DNA from: CALZIK01 sp945787635 | Lineage (GTDB): Bacteria; Acidobacteriota; Thermoanaerobaculia; Multivoradales; JAHEKO01 | NCBI GenBank assembly: GCA_947259725.1 | Contig: CAMYNM010000006.1 | Coordinates: forward strand, 101,981-165,980 | DNA length: 64,000 nucleotides | Reading direction: 5' to 3' | Part shown: piece by piece, positions 1-8,400 of the stretch | Position numbering within the stretch: the first letter of the stretch is position 1 | Layout: each line of letters starts with the position of its first letter | Notes under the pieces: model-generated | Database searches by the model: none | Told to the model about the DNA's origin: nothing | Seen by the model: the letters and a program-made list of their open reading frames with translations, nothing else | Program-made: the position numbers and the translations under genes

Positions 1-71
1 GGGTCGAGGTTCGACAGAACGTGCGCGGCGGGATTTCGATCGTGGCGGCGGCAGAGCGTTCGGCCGAGTAA
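1..71 (+). CDS. C-terminal end of a gene entering from the left (partial, unknown)
   Basis: One forward frame is open from base 3 to a TAA at 69-71 and would encode the last 22 residues of a protein, ending GGISIVAAAERSAE. The next 300 bases hold only repeats, so a gene ending here is plausible. There is too little sequence to name a family, and the open frame could be chance. Confidence 0.3.
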   Translation, partial: VEVRQNVRGGISIVAAAERSAE

Positions 72-122
72 GGGCACGCCGGGGCGTGTGGGAGCGGTGC
101 GTCTGAGACCGGCGCGGAGCAA

Positions 123-290
123 GACGGTCGACAGGGGCGTCGACCGCTACATTCGGAGATGGTCTTTCGGGCGTCGACCGCGCCAAGACGAAGACGGTCG
201 ACAGGGGCGTCGACCGCTACATTCCGAGATGGTCGATCGGGCGTTGACCGCGCCAAACGAAGACGGTCGACAGGGACGTCGACCGCTACA
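123..290 (+). repeat. REP-like family A repeat, three tandem copies
   Basis: Three near-identical 29-base units lie at 123-151, 193-221 and 262-290, a period of 69-70. Each has arms CGGTCGAC and GTCGACCG around a 6-base loop (AGGGGC or AGGGAC) and ends in CGCTACA, so the opposite strand begins TGTAGCG. The roughly 40 bases between copies carry a degenerate second palindrome (GGTCGATCGGGCGTTGACC type). A GTAG at the foot of a hairpin is the hallmark of REP elements mobilised by RAYT transposases. The whole stretch 72-371 holds no convincing gene; reading frames through it are translations of the repeat. Confidence 0.8.
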
Positions 291-371
291 TTCGGTTATT
301 GCGGTGCTTCGCCGCTACAATGGCGCGACTCGCCACCTCTCGACTGAATCAAGCCAAGCCCTAGGGTTCCC

Positions 372-515
372 GTGTTCGACCTACCGCTATCGACCACTCT
401 CCTTGTCTTCGGGTTTCCGGCGTTTTGGATCCTCTACACGTTGGGCTTCCTTTTCCTGACCCGAAACTGGAAGCGCGACGAGGGGAACGGGGCCGGCCAG
501 GGAGACGCGCCGTGA
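372..515 (+). CDS. 47-residue membrane protein, probable small subunit of the adjacent symporter
   Basis: A GTG start at 372 opens a 47-codon frame whose TGA (513-515) overlaps the GTG start of the symporter at 512 by four bases (GTGA), the usual mark of translational coupling. The product is one hydrophobic helix (LLVFGFPAFWILYTLGFLFL, residues 10-29) followed by a charged tail, TRNWKRDEGNG. Small one- or two-helix partners encoded just upstream of SSS-family symporters are known (DUF3311, DUF4212 and YhdT-like types), and the FGFP..W pattern resembles them. The family is not certain. No strong ribosome-binding site precedes the GTG; CTAGGG lies close upstream. Confidence 0.55.
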   Translation: MFDLPLSTTLLVFGFPAFWILYTLGFLFLTRNWKRDEGNGAGQGDAP

Positions 516-2011
516 ACCCGACCGTCCTCGTCTTCCTGGTGCTCTACTTCGTGGTGGTGCTCAGCATCGGCTTCTGGGCGATGCGTCGCGGCGCCGGTGG
601 CGATCTCGAGAACTACCTCCTGGGAGGCCGCAGGATCGGCCCGGTGGTCACCGCTCTCACCCTCCAGAGCACCTCGATGAGCGGCTTCATGTTCCTCGGA
701 GCCGGCGCTCTCGGCTACGTCGAAGGGTACTGGGGTCTGTGGTACGCCGCTGGCGACATCGGCGGCGGTGTCGTCAACATGTCGGTCATCGGCCGGCGAA
801 TGCGTAAGCTCTCGAAGCTGACCGGATCGCTCACTCCGATCGAGTATCTCGAGAAGCGCTACCCTTCCGCGGCAATCCGCCTGATCGCGGGCGGCCTCAC
901 GGTGTTCCTGCTCGGGAGCTACGTGCTCGCCCAGTTCATCGCCGGCGGCAAGGGCATGGCGCTCGTGACCGGGCTCCCCTACTCGGTGGCGCTTCTGATC
1001 GCGGTGGGCATCATCCTGCTCTACACCTACCTCGGCGGCTATCTGGCGGTCGCCTACACGGACTTCTTCCAGAGCCTGGTCATGATCACCGGCGTCTTGT
1101 GGATCCTGATCGCCGCCCTGGTCGAGGTGGGCGGCCTGAGTGCCGCCAACCGGGCGATCGCCGCCCTCGAGCCCTCGCTGGTGTCGGTCTGGGGCCGCGA
1201 CCTCGGCTACCAGGGGCAGTGGGGCATCGCCCTCGGAGCCGTTCTGATCTTCTCGGTCGGATACATGGGCTGGCCGCACGTCGTGACGCGGCACATGGCC
1301 ATGGAGAGTCCCTCGACCGCTCGCAAGGCGGGAGGCTACGCCACGGTCTGGAACCTGCTGTTCGTGCCGGCGCCCTACATCGTCGGGGTGCTGGCGATTC
1401 TGATCCTGCCCGAGATCGGCGACCCCGAGCTGGCGATCTTCGAGGTGGCGCGAAAGCTCCTGCCTGCCGCGGTGACCGGCGTCATCATGGCCGCGATCAT
1501 GGCGGCGATCATGTCGACCGCGGATTCGCTGCTGCTCCAAACCGGGTCGATCGCGGCGCGGGATCTGTACGAGCGCTTCATCGATCCGAACGCCTCCGAG
1601 CGGCGCATGGTCTGGGTGTCCCGGCTGATGGTGCTTGCGATCGGGGCGATCGGCTATCTCGTCGCTCTCTTCCAGCCGCCAACGGTGTTCCAGGTGGTGA
1701 TCTTCGTGACCTCGGTTCTCGGCAGCGCGTTCCTGCCAGCCTACGTGTGCGCGGTCTGGTGGCGCAAAGCCAACTCGCCGGGAGCTCTGGCTTCGATCGT
1801 CGCCGGAGCGTCGGCCGCCTTTCTCTGGCAGTTCCTGGACCTCGAAGGCGCGAGCGGCCTTCATCCGATGGTCGCCGGGCTCCTGGCCTCGACGACGGCC
1901 ATGGTTGTGGTGAGTCTGGCGACCCAGAAGCGGCACCCGGTGCCGCAGGCGATTCTCGATCTCATGGCGGAATCGGCCAACCTGGGTACGGCGGCGGTCG
2001 AGCCGCGGTAG
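512..2011 (+). CDS. Sodium:solute symporter (SSS/PutP family)
   Basis: A 499-residue inner-membrane protein with about 12-13 hydrophobic segments. It matches the SSS family: N-terminal helix VLVFLVLYFVVVLSIGFWA, then ENYLLGGRRIGP, the TLQSTSMSGFMFLGAG stretch of helix 1, and the IMAAIMSTADSLLL motif of the central Na+-binding helix near residue 340. The SSM/SGF pattern resembles proline and pantothenate carriers, but the substrate cannot be read. A longer TTG-initiated frame from 425 exists. The GTG at 512 is preferred because the extra residues are polar and frameshadow the small upstream gene, which couples through GTGA. A family A repeat begins four bases after the stop. Confidence 0.85.
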   Translation: MNPTVLVFLVLYFVVVLSIGFWAMRRGAGGDLENYLLGGRRIGPVVTALTLQSTSMSGFMFLGAGALGYVEGYWGLWYAAGDIGGGVVNMSVIGRRMRKLSKLTGSLTPIEYLEKRYPSAAIRLIAGGLTVFLLGSYVLAQFIAGGKGMALVTGLPYSVALLIAVGIILLYTYLGGYLAVAYTDFFQSLVMITGVLWILIAALVEVGGLSAANRAIAALEPSLVSVWGRDLGYQGQWGIALGAVLIFSVGYMGWPHVVTRHMAMESPSTARKAGGYATVWNLLFVPAPYIVGVLAILILPEIGDPELAIFEVARKLLPAAVTGVIMAAIMAAIMSTADSLLLQTGSIAARDLYERFIDPNASERRMVWVSRLMVLAIGAIGYLVALFQPPTVFQVVIFVTSVLGSAFLPAYVCAVWWRKANSPGALASIVAGASAAFLWQFLDLEGASGLHPMVAGLLASTTAMVVVSLATQKRHPVPQAILDLMAESANLGTAAVEPR

Positions 2012-2014
2012 GAA

Positions 2015-2043
2015 GACCGTCGACACGGAGGTCGACCGCTACA
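2015..2043 (+). repeat. REP-like family A repeat
   Basis: A single copy with arms GGTCGAC-like and GTCGACCG ending CGCTACA lies directly after the symporter stop. A related degenerate palindrome (GACGGTCGACGACACGCCCGTCGACC type) continues to about 2088. It fills the gap between the convergent genes and may act as a 3-prime hairpin. Confidence 0.7.
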
Positions 2044-2100
2044 TGGAGGAGACGGTCGACGACACGCCCGTCGACCGGCCGGCCTCGGTCGAGCCGCGCG

Positions 2101-3444
2101 TCAAGGTTTCTCGAGAATCCCGACCATCGGCGTCCCGCCGATCTCACCCATCTCGAAGCCCAGCAGGCGTGCGACGGTCGGCGCGATGTCGATCTGGCGG
2201 GCGATCGGCATCCCGATTCCCTGCAGGACGCCGGCGCCCGAGACCACGAGGCCGGTGTGCATCTCGGGCTTGGTCGGCAGATAGCCGTGGTTTCCGCGCC
2301 GCGACGACGCGACCAGGAAGACGTCGTCTTCGAAGCCGCCCGAGACGGCGTAGCCGTTGGCCGGCTCCAGAAAGAGAACCGCATCCGGGTCGGCACCCAA
2401 ACGGTCGAGCTCCTCACGGCCGACGACCTCGAGAAGCCCCCGATACGGTCCCTCGGCCAGGCCGCGAAACAGCGCTTTCACCTGGGTGGCCAGCTTGGTG
2501 TCGTAGGGGTCCCGGATCCGGATCGAGGTGCGGTGCGCGACCGCCCGCCAATCGGTGATCGACCCGTCGTCGCCGGTCTCGAGCAACCCCGCCCGGCGGA
2601 GAACGACGTTAGGCTGGAAGCTCGAGTGCACCCGGTAAAAGCCGTGATCGCCGGTAATGACGAAGGCGGTGCGGTCGAGAATGCCCGCGATTCGGCAGGC
2701 CTCGACGATCTCGCCTACGTGGGTGTCGAGGCGCGCAAAGGCTCGCACCGATTCGGGCGAGCCACGCCCGGTGGCGTGCTGCGCGTAGTCGGTCTGGACG
2801 AGGTGAATCAGGAGCAGGTTGGGTCGGTGCTCTCCGATGATGTGGGTGGCAACCGCGGTGGCAAAGATGTCGCGCTTGATCGGGTCGAGGTTGTCCCGCT
2901 CGCCGAAGCCGCCGAGCTTCTCGACCACCGCGTCGATGAGTCCCGGGGTGGACTCGCGCCGGGCGAGCTCGAGCCAGGTCGTGTCCGGTGGGTTCTGGTG
3001 CACCTCGGGAAAGTGGATGTCGATCGCCGAGCCCACCGTCACCGGCCAGGACACGCCGGCGGTCGAGAGGCCGGCCTCTTCGGCGCGCTGCCAGAGGGTC
3101 GGCGCGGTGATCGCGCTGCTTTCAAAAAACCACGCACCGTTGCCCTGAGGATCGAAGCGGGTGTTCTGGAAGATGCCGTGCCGGGCGGGCCGAACGCCGG
3201 TCGCAATCGAGGTGTGCGACGGGTAGGTCGAAGAGGGGTACTGGCCGACGACGCCTTCGGCCCAGCTTCCCCGGTCGCGCAGTGCGTGAATGTTGGGCAC
3301 GTGCAGCCCGGAGTCCTCGGGGTGGGTGATGACCTCGGGCACCAGTCCGTCGAGCGAGATGACGATGACGTGGTCGGCGGGGCGCGAGGCGGTGTCGGCG
3401 GCATGCATCGACGAAGCGAGCAGAAGGCCGAGCGCGAGCAGCAC
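2101..3444 (-). CDS. Secreted nucleotide pyrophosphatase/phosphodiesterase-like enzyme (alkaline phosphatase superfamily)
   Basis: About 447 residues. After a hydrophobic export signal (VLLALGLLLASSMHAADT) comes the NPP-family core: HVIVISLDGLVPEV with the first metal-binding Asp, then SSTYPSHTSIATG, where the Thr of STYPSHT is the expected nucleophile. Later GDHGF with Asp-His and a C-terminal GNHGYLPTKPEMHTGL supply further metal ligands. The enzyme probably cleaves phosphodiester or pyrophosphate bonds of extracytoplasmic nucleotides. The start is unclear: the frame stays open far upstream through family A repeats, and the only plausible initiator next to the signal peptide is GTG at 3444. 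An ancestral start may have been altered by repeat insertion. Confidence 0.8.
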   Translation of the reverse strand: MLLALGLLLASSMHAADTASRPADHVIVISLDGLVPEVITHPEDSGLHVPNIHALRDRGSWAEGVVGQYPSSTYPSHTSIATGVRPARHGIFQNTRFDPQGNGAWFFESSAITAPTLWQRAEEAGLSTAGVSWPVTVGSAIDIHFPEVHQNPPDTTWLELARRESTPGLIDAVVEKLGGFGERDNLDPIKRDIFATAVATHIIGEHRPNLLLIHLVQTDYAQHATGRGSPESVRAFARLDTHVGEIVEACRIAGILDRTAFVITGDHGFYRVHSSFQPNVVLRRAGLLETGDDGSITDWRAVAHRTSIRIRDPYDTKLATQVKALFRGLAEGPYRGLLEVVGREELDRLGADPDAVLFLEPANGYAVSGGFEDDVFLVASSRRGNHGYLPTKPEMHTGLVVSGAGVLQGIGMPIARQIDIAPTVARLLGFEMGEIGGTPMVGILEKP

Positions 3445-3466
3445 GATCAGGCCGCGAGCAGCCCGG

Positions 3467-3660
3467 GACGGTCGACAGGGACGTCGACCGCTACAAACGG
3501 AGATGATCGATGGGGCCGTCGACCGCGCCACACGAAGACGGTCGACAGGGACGTCGACCGCTACAGGGCGTGGTGCTGAAACCGTAGGACGGTCGATAGG
3601 GGCGTCGACCGCGGTTCGTGACCGATCCGTATGTAGCGGTCGACCTCCGTGTCGACCGTC
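3467..3660. repeat. REP-like family A repeats, four copies in both orientations
   Basis: Copies lie at 3467-3495 and 3537-3565 (forward, 70-base period), a truncated copy at 3588-3612, and an inverted copy at 3632-3660 beginning TGTAGCGGTCGACC. Opposite-facing GTAG palindromes separated by a short linker are the layout of a BIME (REP doublet). The cluster sits between the start of the phosphodiesterase gene and the end of the hydrolase gene. Confidence 0.8.
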
Positions 3661-3671
3661 GGCCGGCCTCT

Positions 3672-4934
3672 TCATGGCAGGTGCCTCTCGATCCATGCGA
3701 GGGTCGGCTCGAAGACGTCGGCTCGGGCGCTTTCCCCGACCAGCACGTCGAGATGGCCGTAGCCCTCGAGAACGTGGATCGTGAAGTCCTTGCCCCCGGC
3801 TTCGGCGGCGGAGTGGATGCCGTCCAGAAGCCATCTGGGACCGAGCAACCGCTGCATGCCGGTGGAGCCGAAGTAGAGCACCGGAAGATCGAGCTCGGCC
3901 CAGCCGTCATCGATTGGCGTACTCGGATCGTCCAAGTGATCCGCAAGTGAACGCCCTTCGACGTTCTGGACCGTCGGATAGTAGCGGTCGTACCCGGCGA
4001 GCAATCGGGCCAGGATCACGGGCCGGGAAAACCCGTCTATGGGATTCGCCAGCGCTCCCGGGCCCCAGGCGCCGTGGAGGATCGCGGCGAGCTCCTCGCC
4101 GATAGTCTCGAAGGGCTCGTTCTGCGCCGGGGCTTTCGGATCCGCCGCGGTGTCCGCCATCAGCTTCCGGCGCCACTCCCATCCCCGGGAGCCGGCGACG
4201 TCGGAGGCGAAGATCCCGGCGCTCGAGAACTCCTCGCGCGCAGCGGCGAGATCGTACTCGCCTTTGGGCGCGTGGCTCTTGAACGTGCCGTCGAATGCGA
4301 CAACCCCGGCGACGCTGCTCTTGGGCTCGGTGGCCGCGAGCGCATAGGCCAGCGTGACGCCGCGGCTGAACCCCGCGACGAAGACGCTCTCGTGCCCACC
4401 CTCGCTGCGGGCGAGCGCCGCGGCGTGGGCGGCGTCGCCGACGAAGGTAGCAAGACCCCAGCCGCTCATGAAGGCGAGGTCTTCCACCCCGCTGTTGGCG
4501 ACGAAGTGGGTGCGGTAGTCGAGCGCCCACACCTCGACACCGCGCCGCGCGAGGTAGAACCACAGATTGTGGTTCTCGTCGCCGAGCGCGGCCTCGCCGT
4601 TCATGTTGGTACCCGGCAGATACACGAGCGCCGCCTGGGACGCCGCGGCGGGCTCGGCGTCGGATGCGGGCTGTGCGCGGTACCGGTGCACCTCGATCTG
4701 ATCGTGCGGTGCGCCGGGGGGGCGCGAGGTCCTCCACACGGTCTCGTGGATCGAGGCGTCGAGCTCGTGGGGGCCTTCGCTGACCAGCGTCCAGCCGGAG
4801 CTCGCTGTCGGACCGGGCGCCGGTCCTTGCGAGGGCGCTGAGGTCGTTCCTGGCATCTGGGCGAGCGCGATGGATGCACCGAGAGACAGGGAGAGTGCGA
4901 ACCGGGCCGTGCGCCCGAGCGTCTTCCTCTTCAT
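3672..4934 (-). CDS. Secreted alpha/beta hydrolase
   Basis: A 420-residue protein. The chosen ATG at 4934 follows AAAGGGGTCGAT and begins a signal peptide (MKRKTLGRTARFALSLSLG, cleavage near ALAQ). The body is an alpha/beta hydrolase: YLPGTNMNGE near the oxyanion region, the nucleophile elbow VAGFSRGVTLA (GxSxG), and a late His in VLEGYGHLDVL that fits the triad. Large cap sequences between the elbow and the His suggest a lid. The substrate is unknown; lipase, cocaine-esterase-like or carbohydrate esterase roles are possible. It faces the TonB receptor gene divergently, so the two may share a control region. Confidence 0.78.
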   Translation of the reverse strand: MKRKTLGRTARFALSLSLGASIALAQMPGTTSAPSQGPAPGPTASSGWTLVSEGPHELDASIHETVWRTSRPPGAPHDQIEVHRYRAQPASDAEPAAASQAALVYLPGTNMNGEAALGDENHNLWFYLARRGVEVWALDYRTHFVANSGVEDLAFMSGWGLATFVGDAAHAAALARSEGGHESVFVAGFSRGVTLAYALAATEPKSSVAGVVAFDGTFKSHAPKGEYDLAAAREEFSSAGIFASDVAGSRGWEWRRKLMADTAADPKAPAQNEPFETIGEELAAILHGAWGPGALANPIDGFSRPVILARLLAGYDRYYPTVQNVEGRSLADHLDDPSTPIDDGWAELDLPVLYFGSTGMQRLLGPRWLLDGIHSAAEAGGKDFTIHVLEGYGHLDVLVGESARADVFEPTLAWIERHLP

Positions 4935-5092
4935 ATCGACCCCTTTACCGGAGGCGGCTGCGCGAGTTGGAGGTAGCACCGAGCCTGGATTCTACGTTAC
5001 CGTCCCGCTCCCTCACCCGAATTGCCCGGCCGCCTGGCGTACACTCGCCTCACTCTGGAGTCTCCGATGCTGCGAATCCGACTTGGCCACGG

Positions 5093-7222
5093 ATGAATCA
5101 CGCGGCGCATGATTGCGCCCCGCGAAGGGGCCCGCGCCTCGCAGGGCTGTTCTGGATCGCTTCTCAGCCGTTCCTCTTGGCGAGTGGAGCGGCAACGCAA
5201 GAACCGCCCGAGGCGGTTCCCGAGCCAGCCGCGGAAGGGCAGGTGGTCGTCTACGAGCCCGACTTCTTCGCCCGCTACAACCCGGTGACCGCGCTCGATA
5301 TGGTTCGGCAAGTCCCCGGCTTCAAGCTCGAGAGCACGAGTCCGTTCGGCAACCAGCCTGACGTGCGCGGTTTCGGCGCCGCGGCGGTGAACGTCCTAAT
5401 CAACGGCAAACGGCCGAGCTCGAAGTCCGACAGCATGGAGGATCTCCTCGCCCGCATCGGGGCCGGCGAGGTGCTTCGCCTGGAGCTGATCCGAGGAGGA
5501 ACGGGCGCCGGGGATCGCGACATCACCCAGGGCAGCGTGGTCCTCGACGTGGTCCTGGACCAGGGTACGGGAGGCCGTGACCCGGCGCCCTGGGAGGCGG
5601 CGCTGCACCACGAGGACGGCTCCCCTTCCCTGCTCGGCGAGGTCGCGGTTGGAACGCGGCGAGGCAACACCCACTACCTCCTGGGCCTGAAGAGAAACGC
5701 CTACGACTGGAATCTCAAGGGAGCGGAACGGTTCTCCAGCGCGACTCGAGCCGGCGAGCTGCGCGACGAGGTCTTCTTTCGTGAGGGCGACGAGCTCAAC
5801 CTGGATCTGAAATCGGACACCCGATTCCCCGGCGGCGACACCCTGCGGTTCAACCTCAAGGGAGAAACCGGACGCAACGACGAGTCCGAGGTTTCCAACC
5901 GCCTCATCGAGACCGGCGGAACCGATTTGTTCTTGCGCTCGGACACCAGCGACCGCGACGAATTCGAGCTCGGCGCCGACTACGAGCACGATCTCTCGGG
6001 CTCGGTCTCACTCAAGCTCATCGCTCTGGCTCGGCGGTCGCGTGAGGATGGGGAATCCGGTCTCGATATCACGCGCGACGACGGCGCCCTCGAATCGAGC
6101 CGTTCACCACGAACCTCGGAGTCGGGCGAGACCATCGGCCGGATCGAGCTCGAATGGTCCGGCCGGCCTCGCCACACCCTCAAGCTCGGCGGCGAGGCGG
6201 TCGACAACTTCGTCGACAGCGCCTCGGAGCTGTTCGTCGACACCGGCTCCGGGCCGGTCGCGATCGACGTCGAGGGCTCCGACACCCGCGTCGTCGAGCG
6301 ACGCACCGAAGTTTTCGTGACCGACTCCTGGGTGGCGGCCGAGAAGGTGATCGTGGATCTGGGCTTTGCCTACGAGCTTTCGGAGATCTCCCAGTCCGGT
6401 GACGTGGGCAACAGCCGATCCTTCACCTACCCGAAGCCGTCGATCTCGCTCGCCTATTCTCCCTCCGCGGTCAGCCAGTGGCGCTTGCGACTCGAACGCC
6501 AGGTCTCTCAGCTCGATTTCTTCGACTTCGTCAGCTCGAGCAATTTCGAGGACCTGGATCTCGACTTTGGCAACCCGGACCTACGCCCTGAGCGGACCTG
6601 GCACCTGGAATCGACCCATGAGCGGCGTTTTGGCGACATCGGCGTGGTCGAGATCGAGCTCTTCTACGACCGGATCGACGACGTCGAAGACCTTCTTCCG
6701 GTCGGCGAAGGCTTCGAGATCGTCGGCAACATCGGCGACGGCAGGCGCTCCGGCGGAGGCATCGACATAACCGTACCGCTCGGTTTCCTGGGTCTCGGAG
6801 ACTCCCGAGCCGACATCAGCTACCGGCTGCAGGAGTCTTCGGTGACCGACCCGGTCAACGGTCTCGCCAGGGAGCTGTCCGGAGAGAGCGAGCAAACGCT
6901 CGAGGCCTCGCTGCGCAAGGAGCTGCCCAAGCGTCGAGCGGCCGTGGGCGTCGACTACAACTGGAGCTCACCCCGGCGCTCGTTCGGATTCGATGAGGTG
7001 GTCTTCGAGACCCAGAGGTCGCACTTGAACGTATACGTCGAAGCCCGCCTCTGGAAGCAGACCAAGCTGCGGTTGGAGGCCTTCAACCTCATCGATGATC
7101 CGCGAATCCGCCGACGCACCGTCTTCGACGGCACCCGTCTTTCCGATTCCGTCCGTTTCGAAGAGAATCGTGGCCGGGTGGACAGTCAGTGGTTCCGCCT
7201 GACGCTGAGCGGGTTGTTCTAG
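5093..7222 (+). CDS. TonB-dependent outer-membrane receptor
   Basis: A 709-residue protein with an N-terminal export segment (LAGLFWIASQPFLLASGAATQ), a plug domain from about residue 65 (ALDMVRQVPGFKLES, then DVRGFGAAAVNVLINGKRP), and a long alternating beta-barrel. The barrel ends in TLSGLF with the terminal Phe expected for BAM-assembled barrels. It moves a large or scarce ligand across the outer membrane using TonB energy. No N-terminal signalling or carboxypeptidase-like domain is visible. ATG 5093 was chosen because it immediately precedes the export signal; the upstream reading frame is antisense to the hydrolase gene. Confidence 0.85.
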   Translation: MNHAAHDCAPRRGPRLAGLFWIASQPFLLASGAATQEPPEAVPEPAAEGQVVVYEPDFFARYNPVTALDMVRQVPGFKLESTSPFGNQPDVRGFGAAAVNVLINGKRPSSKSDSMEDLLARIGAGEVLRLELIRGGTGAGDRDITQGSVVLDVVLDQGTGGRDPAPWEAALHHEDGSPSLLGEVAVGTRRGNTHYLLGLKRNAYDWNLKGAERFSSATRAGELRDEVFFREGDELNLDLKSDTRFPGGDTLRFNLKGETGRNDESEVSNRLIETGGTDLFLRSDTSDRDEFELGADYEHDLSGSVSLKLIALARRSREDGESGLDITRDDGALESSRSPRTSESGETIGRIELEWSGRPRHTLKLGGEAVDNFVDSASELFVDTGSGPVAIDVEGSDTRVVERRTEVFVTDSWVAAEKVIVDLGFAYELSEISQSGDVGNSRSFTYPKPSISLAYSPSAVSQWRLRLERQVSQLDFFDFVSSSNFEDLDLDFGNPDLRPERTWHLESTHERRFGDIGVVEIELFYDRIDDVEDLLPVGEGFEIVGNIGDGRRSGGGIDITVPLGFLGLGDSRADISYRLQESSVTDPVNGLARELSGESEQTLEASLRKELPKRRAAVGVDYNWSSPRRSFGFDEVVFETQRSHLNVYVEARLWKQTKLRLEAFNLIDDPRIRRRTVFDGTRLSDSVRFEENRGRVDSQWFRLTLSGLF

Positions 7223-7257
7223 CCTGGACGACTCACGTGGTTAAAGGAGAGCACAAG

Positions 7258-8346
7258 ATGACAGCACGTTCCCGAACGGATCGGATGATGGGCCTCGGCA
7301 CCCGACTCGCCCTCGCGGCTCTTCTGGGCATGCCGGCCGCCACTCCCGTCGCCTTCGCCGGCGGCCTCACCGATGTCGCCGGCCTCAAGGTCGGCCACCA
7401 CACCCTCGACGAGCGCCCGACCGGCTGTACGGTGGTGCTCGCAGGCCCGGAAGGGGCAGTCGCCGGCGTCGACATTCGCGGCGGCGCACCCGGCACCCGG
7501 GAGATCGCGCTACTCGATCCCGTCAACCACGTCCAGAAAGCGCACGCCGTCGTTCTGTCGGGCGGCAGCGCCTTCGGCCTGGATTCGGCCACTGGCGTCG
7601 TTCGCTATCTCGAGGAGCACGACATCGGCTACGAGACCCGGGTCGCCAAGGTGCCGATCGTTCCGGCGGCGATCCTCTTCGACCTCGGCGTCGGCGGCAA
7701 GCCCCACATCCGTCCCGGAGCGGACTGCGGCTACGCGGCGGCCAAGGCGGCCAGCGACGGCCCGGTCGCGGAAGGCAACATCGGCGCGGGAACCGGCGCG
7801 ACGGTGGGCAAGATGGGCGGGCCGGGCCGGAACATGAAGGCCGGCATCGGTACCGCCTCGATCACTCTGCCCGACGGACTGGTGGTCGCCGCCCTGGTGG
7901 CGGTCAACGCGGTCGGCGACATCATCGACCCGGCGACCGGCAAGGTCGTGGCCGGTGTGCGGGGCGAAGACGGCAAGGGGCTCGCCGATGCGCGGACGCT
8001 TCTGCGTTCGGGCAACCTCGGACGACGACGCTCGCCACCGCCGCAGGAGAACACCACGATCGGTGTCGTGGCCACGAACGCTGCTCTCACTCAAGTCGAA
8101 GCCAAGAAGATGGCCATGATGGCCCACGACGGCTATGCCCGGGCGATCTCACCGTCGCACCTGCCGAGCGACGGCGATCTGATCTTCTCGCTCGCGACCG
8201 GCACCTTCGCGGGTGAAGCCAATCTGACGGTGATCGGAGCTCTGGCGGCGGAGGCGATGGCGGACGCGATCGTGCGAGCCGCCACGCAGGCGACCAGCCT
8301 GGAAGGCATCGTCGCGGTGCGCGACCTCCAGCCGGCGCAGGACTGA
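7258..8346 (+). CDS. Secreted P1-family aminopeptidase (DmpA/BapA-like)
   Basis: A 362-residue precursor with AAAGGAGA seven bases before the ATG and a signal peptide ending near VAFAGG. P1 peptidases are N-terminal-nucleophile hydrolases that self-cleave into two chains. Here the family signature QENTTIGVVATNA places the likely new N-terminal Thr at residue 266. VLSGGSAFGLDSATGV, NIGAGTGATVGKMG and AHDGYARAISPSHLPSDGD match the conserved blocks of the fold. It probably trims N-terminal residues or beta-amino acids from peptides in the periplasm. It lies 35 bases after the TonB receptor gene on the same strand, suggesting joint expression with peptide uptake. Confidence 0.88.
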   Translation: MTARSRTDRMMGLGTRLALAALLGMPAATPVAFAGGLTDVAGLKVGHHTLDERPTGCTVVLAGPEGAVAGVDIRGGAPGTREIALLDPVNHVQKAHAVVLSGGSAFGLDSATGVVRYLEEHDIGYETRVAKVPIVPAAILFDLGVGGKPHIRPGADCGYAAAKAASDGPVAEGNIGAGTGATVGKMGGPGRNMKAGIGTASITLPDGLVVAALVAVNAVGDIIDPATGKVVAGVRGEDGKGLADARTLLRSGNLGRRRSPPPQENTTIGVVATNAALTQVEAKKMAMMAHDGYARAISPSHLPSDGDLIFSLATGTFAGEANLTVIGALAAEAMADAIVRAATQATSLEGIVAVRDLQPAQD

Positions 8347-8365
8347 TCGGCAGCGGAGCGAGCTT

Positions 8366-8381
8366 GGCGGCCGGAGCCGCC
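8366..8381. terminator. Hairpin between convergent genes
   Basis: GGCGGC-CGGA-GCCGCC forms a 6-bp GC stem with a 4-base loop in the 54-base gap between two convergent stops. There is no clear T run, so intrinsic termination is only possible. Confidence 0.35.
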
Positions 8382-8400
8382 GTTCCGTCAAGTCGGCCGC

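Noticed and set aside
123..290. CRISPR array (29-base repeats, about 41-base spacers)
   Set aside because: Only three units; the would-be spacers resemble each other and contain a related palindrome; the same 29-mer recurs singly and inverted elsewhere; no cas genes.
88..459. 123-residue protein gene
   Set aside because: Its sequence is a translation of the 70-base repeat; it overlaps the small membrane protein and symporter start in another frame.
434..2026. 530-residue minus-strand protein opposite the first symporter
   Set aside because: Arg/His/Asp-rich, no hydrophobic core or family motif, exact shadow of a clear membrane-protein gene in high-GC DNA.
3445..3834. N-terminal extension of the phosphodiesterase
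   Set aside because: The extra residues are translated repeats and lie upstream of a normal signal peptide.
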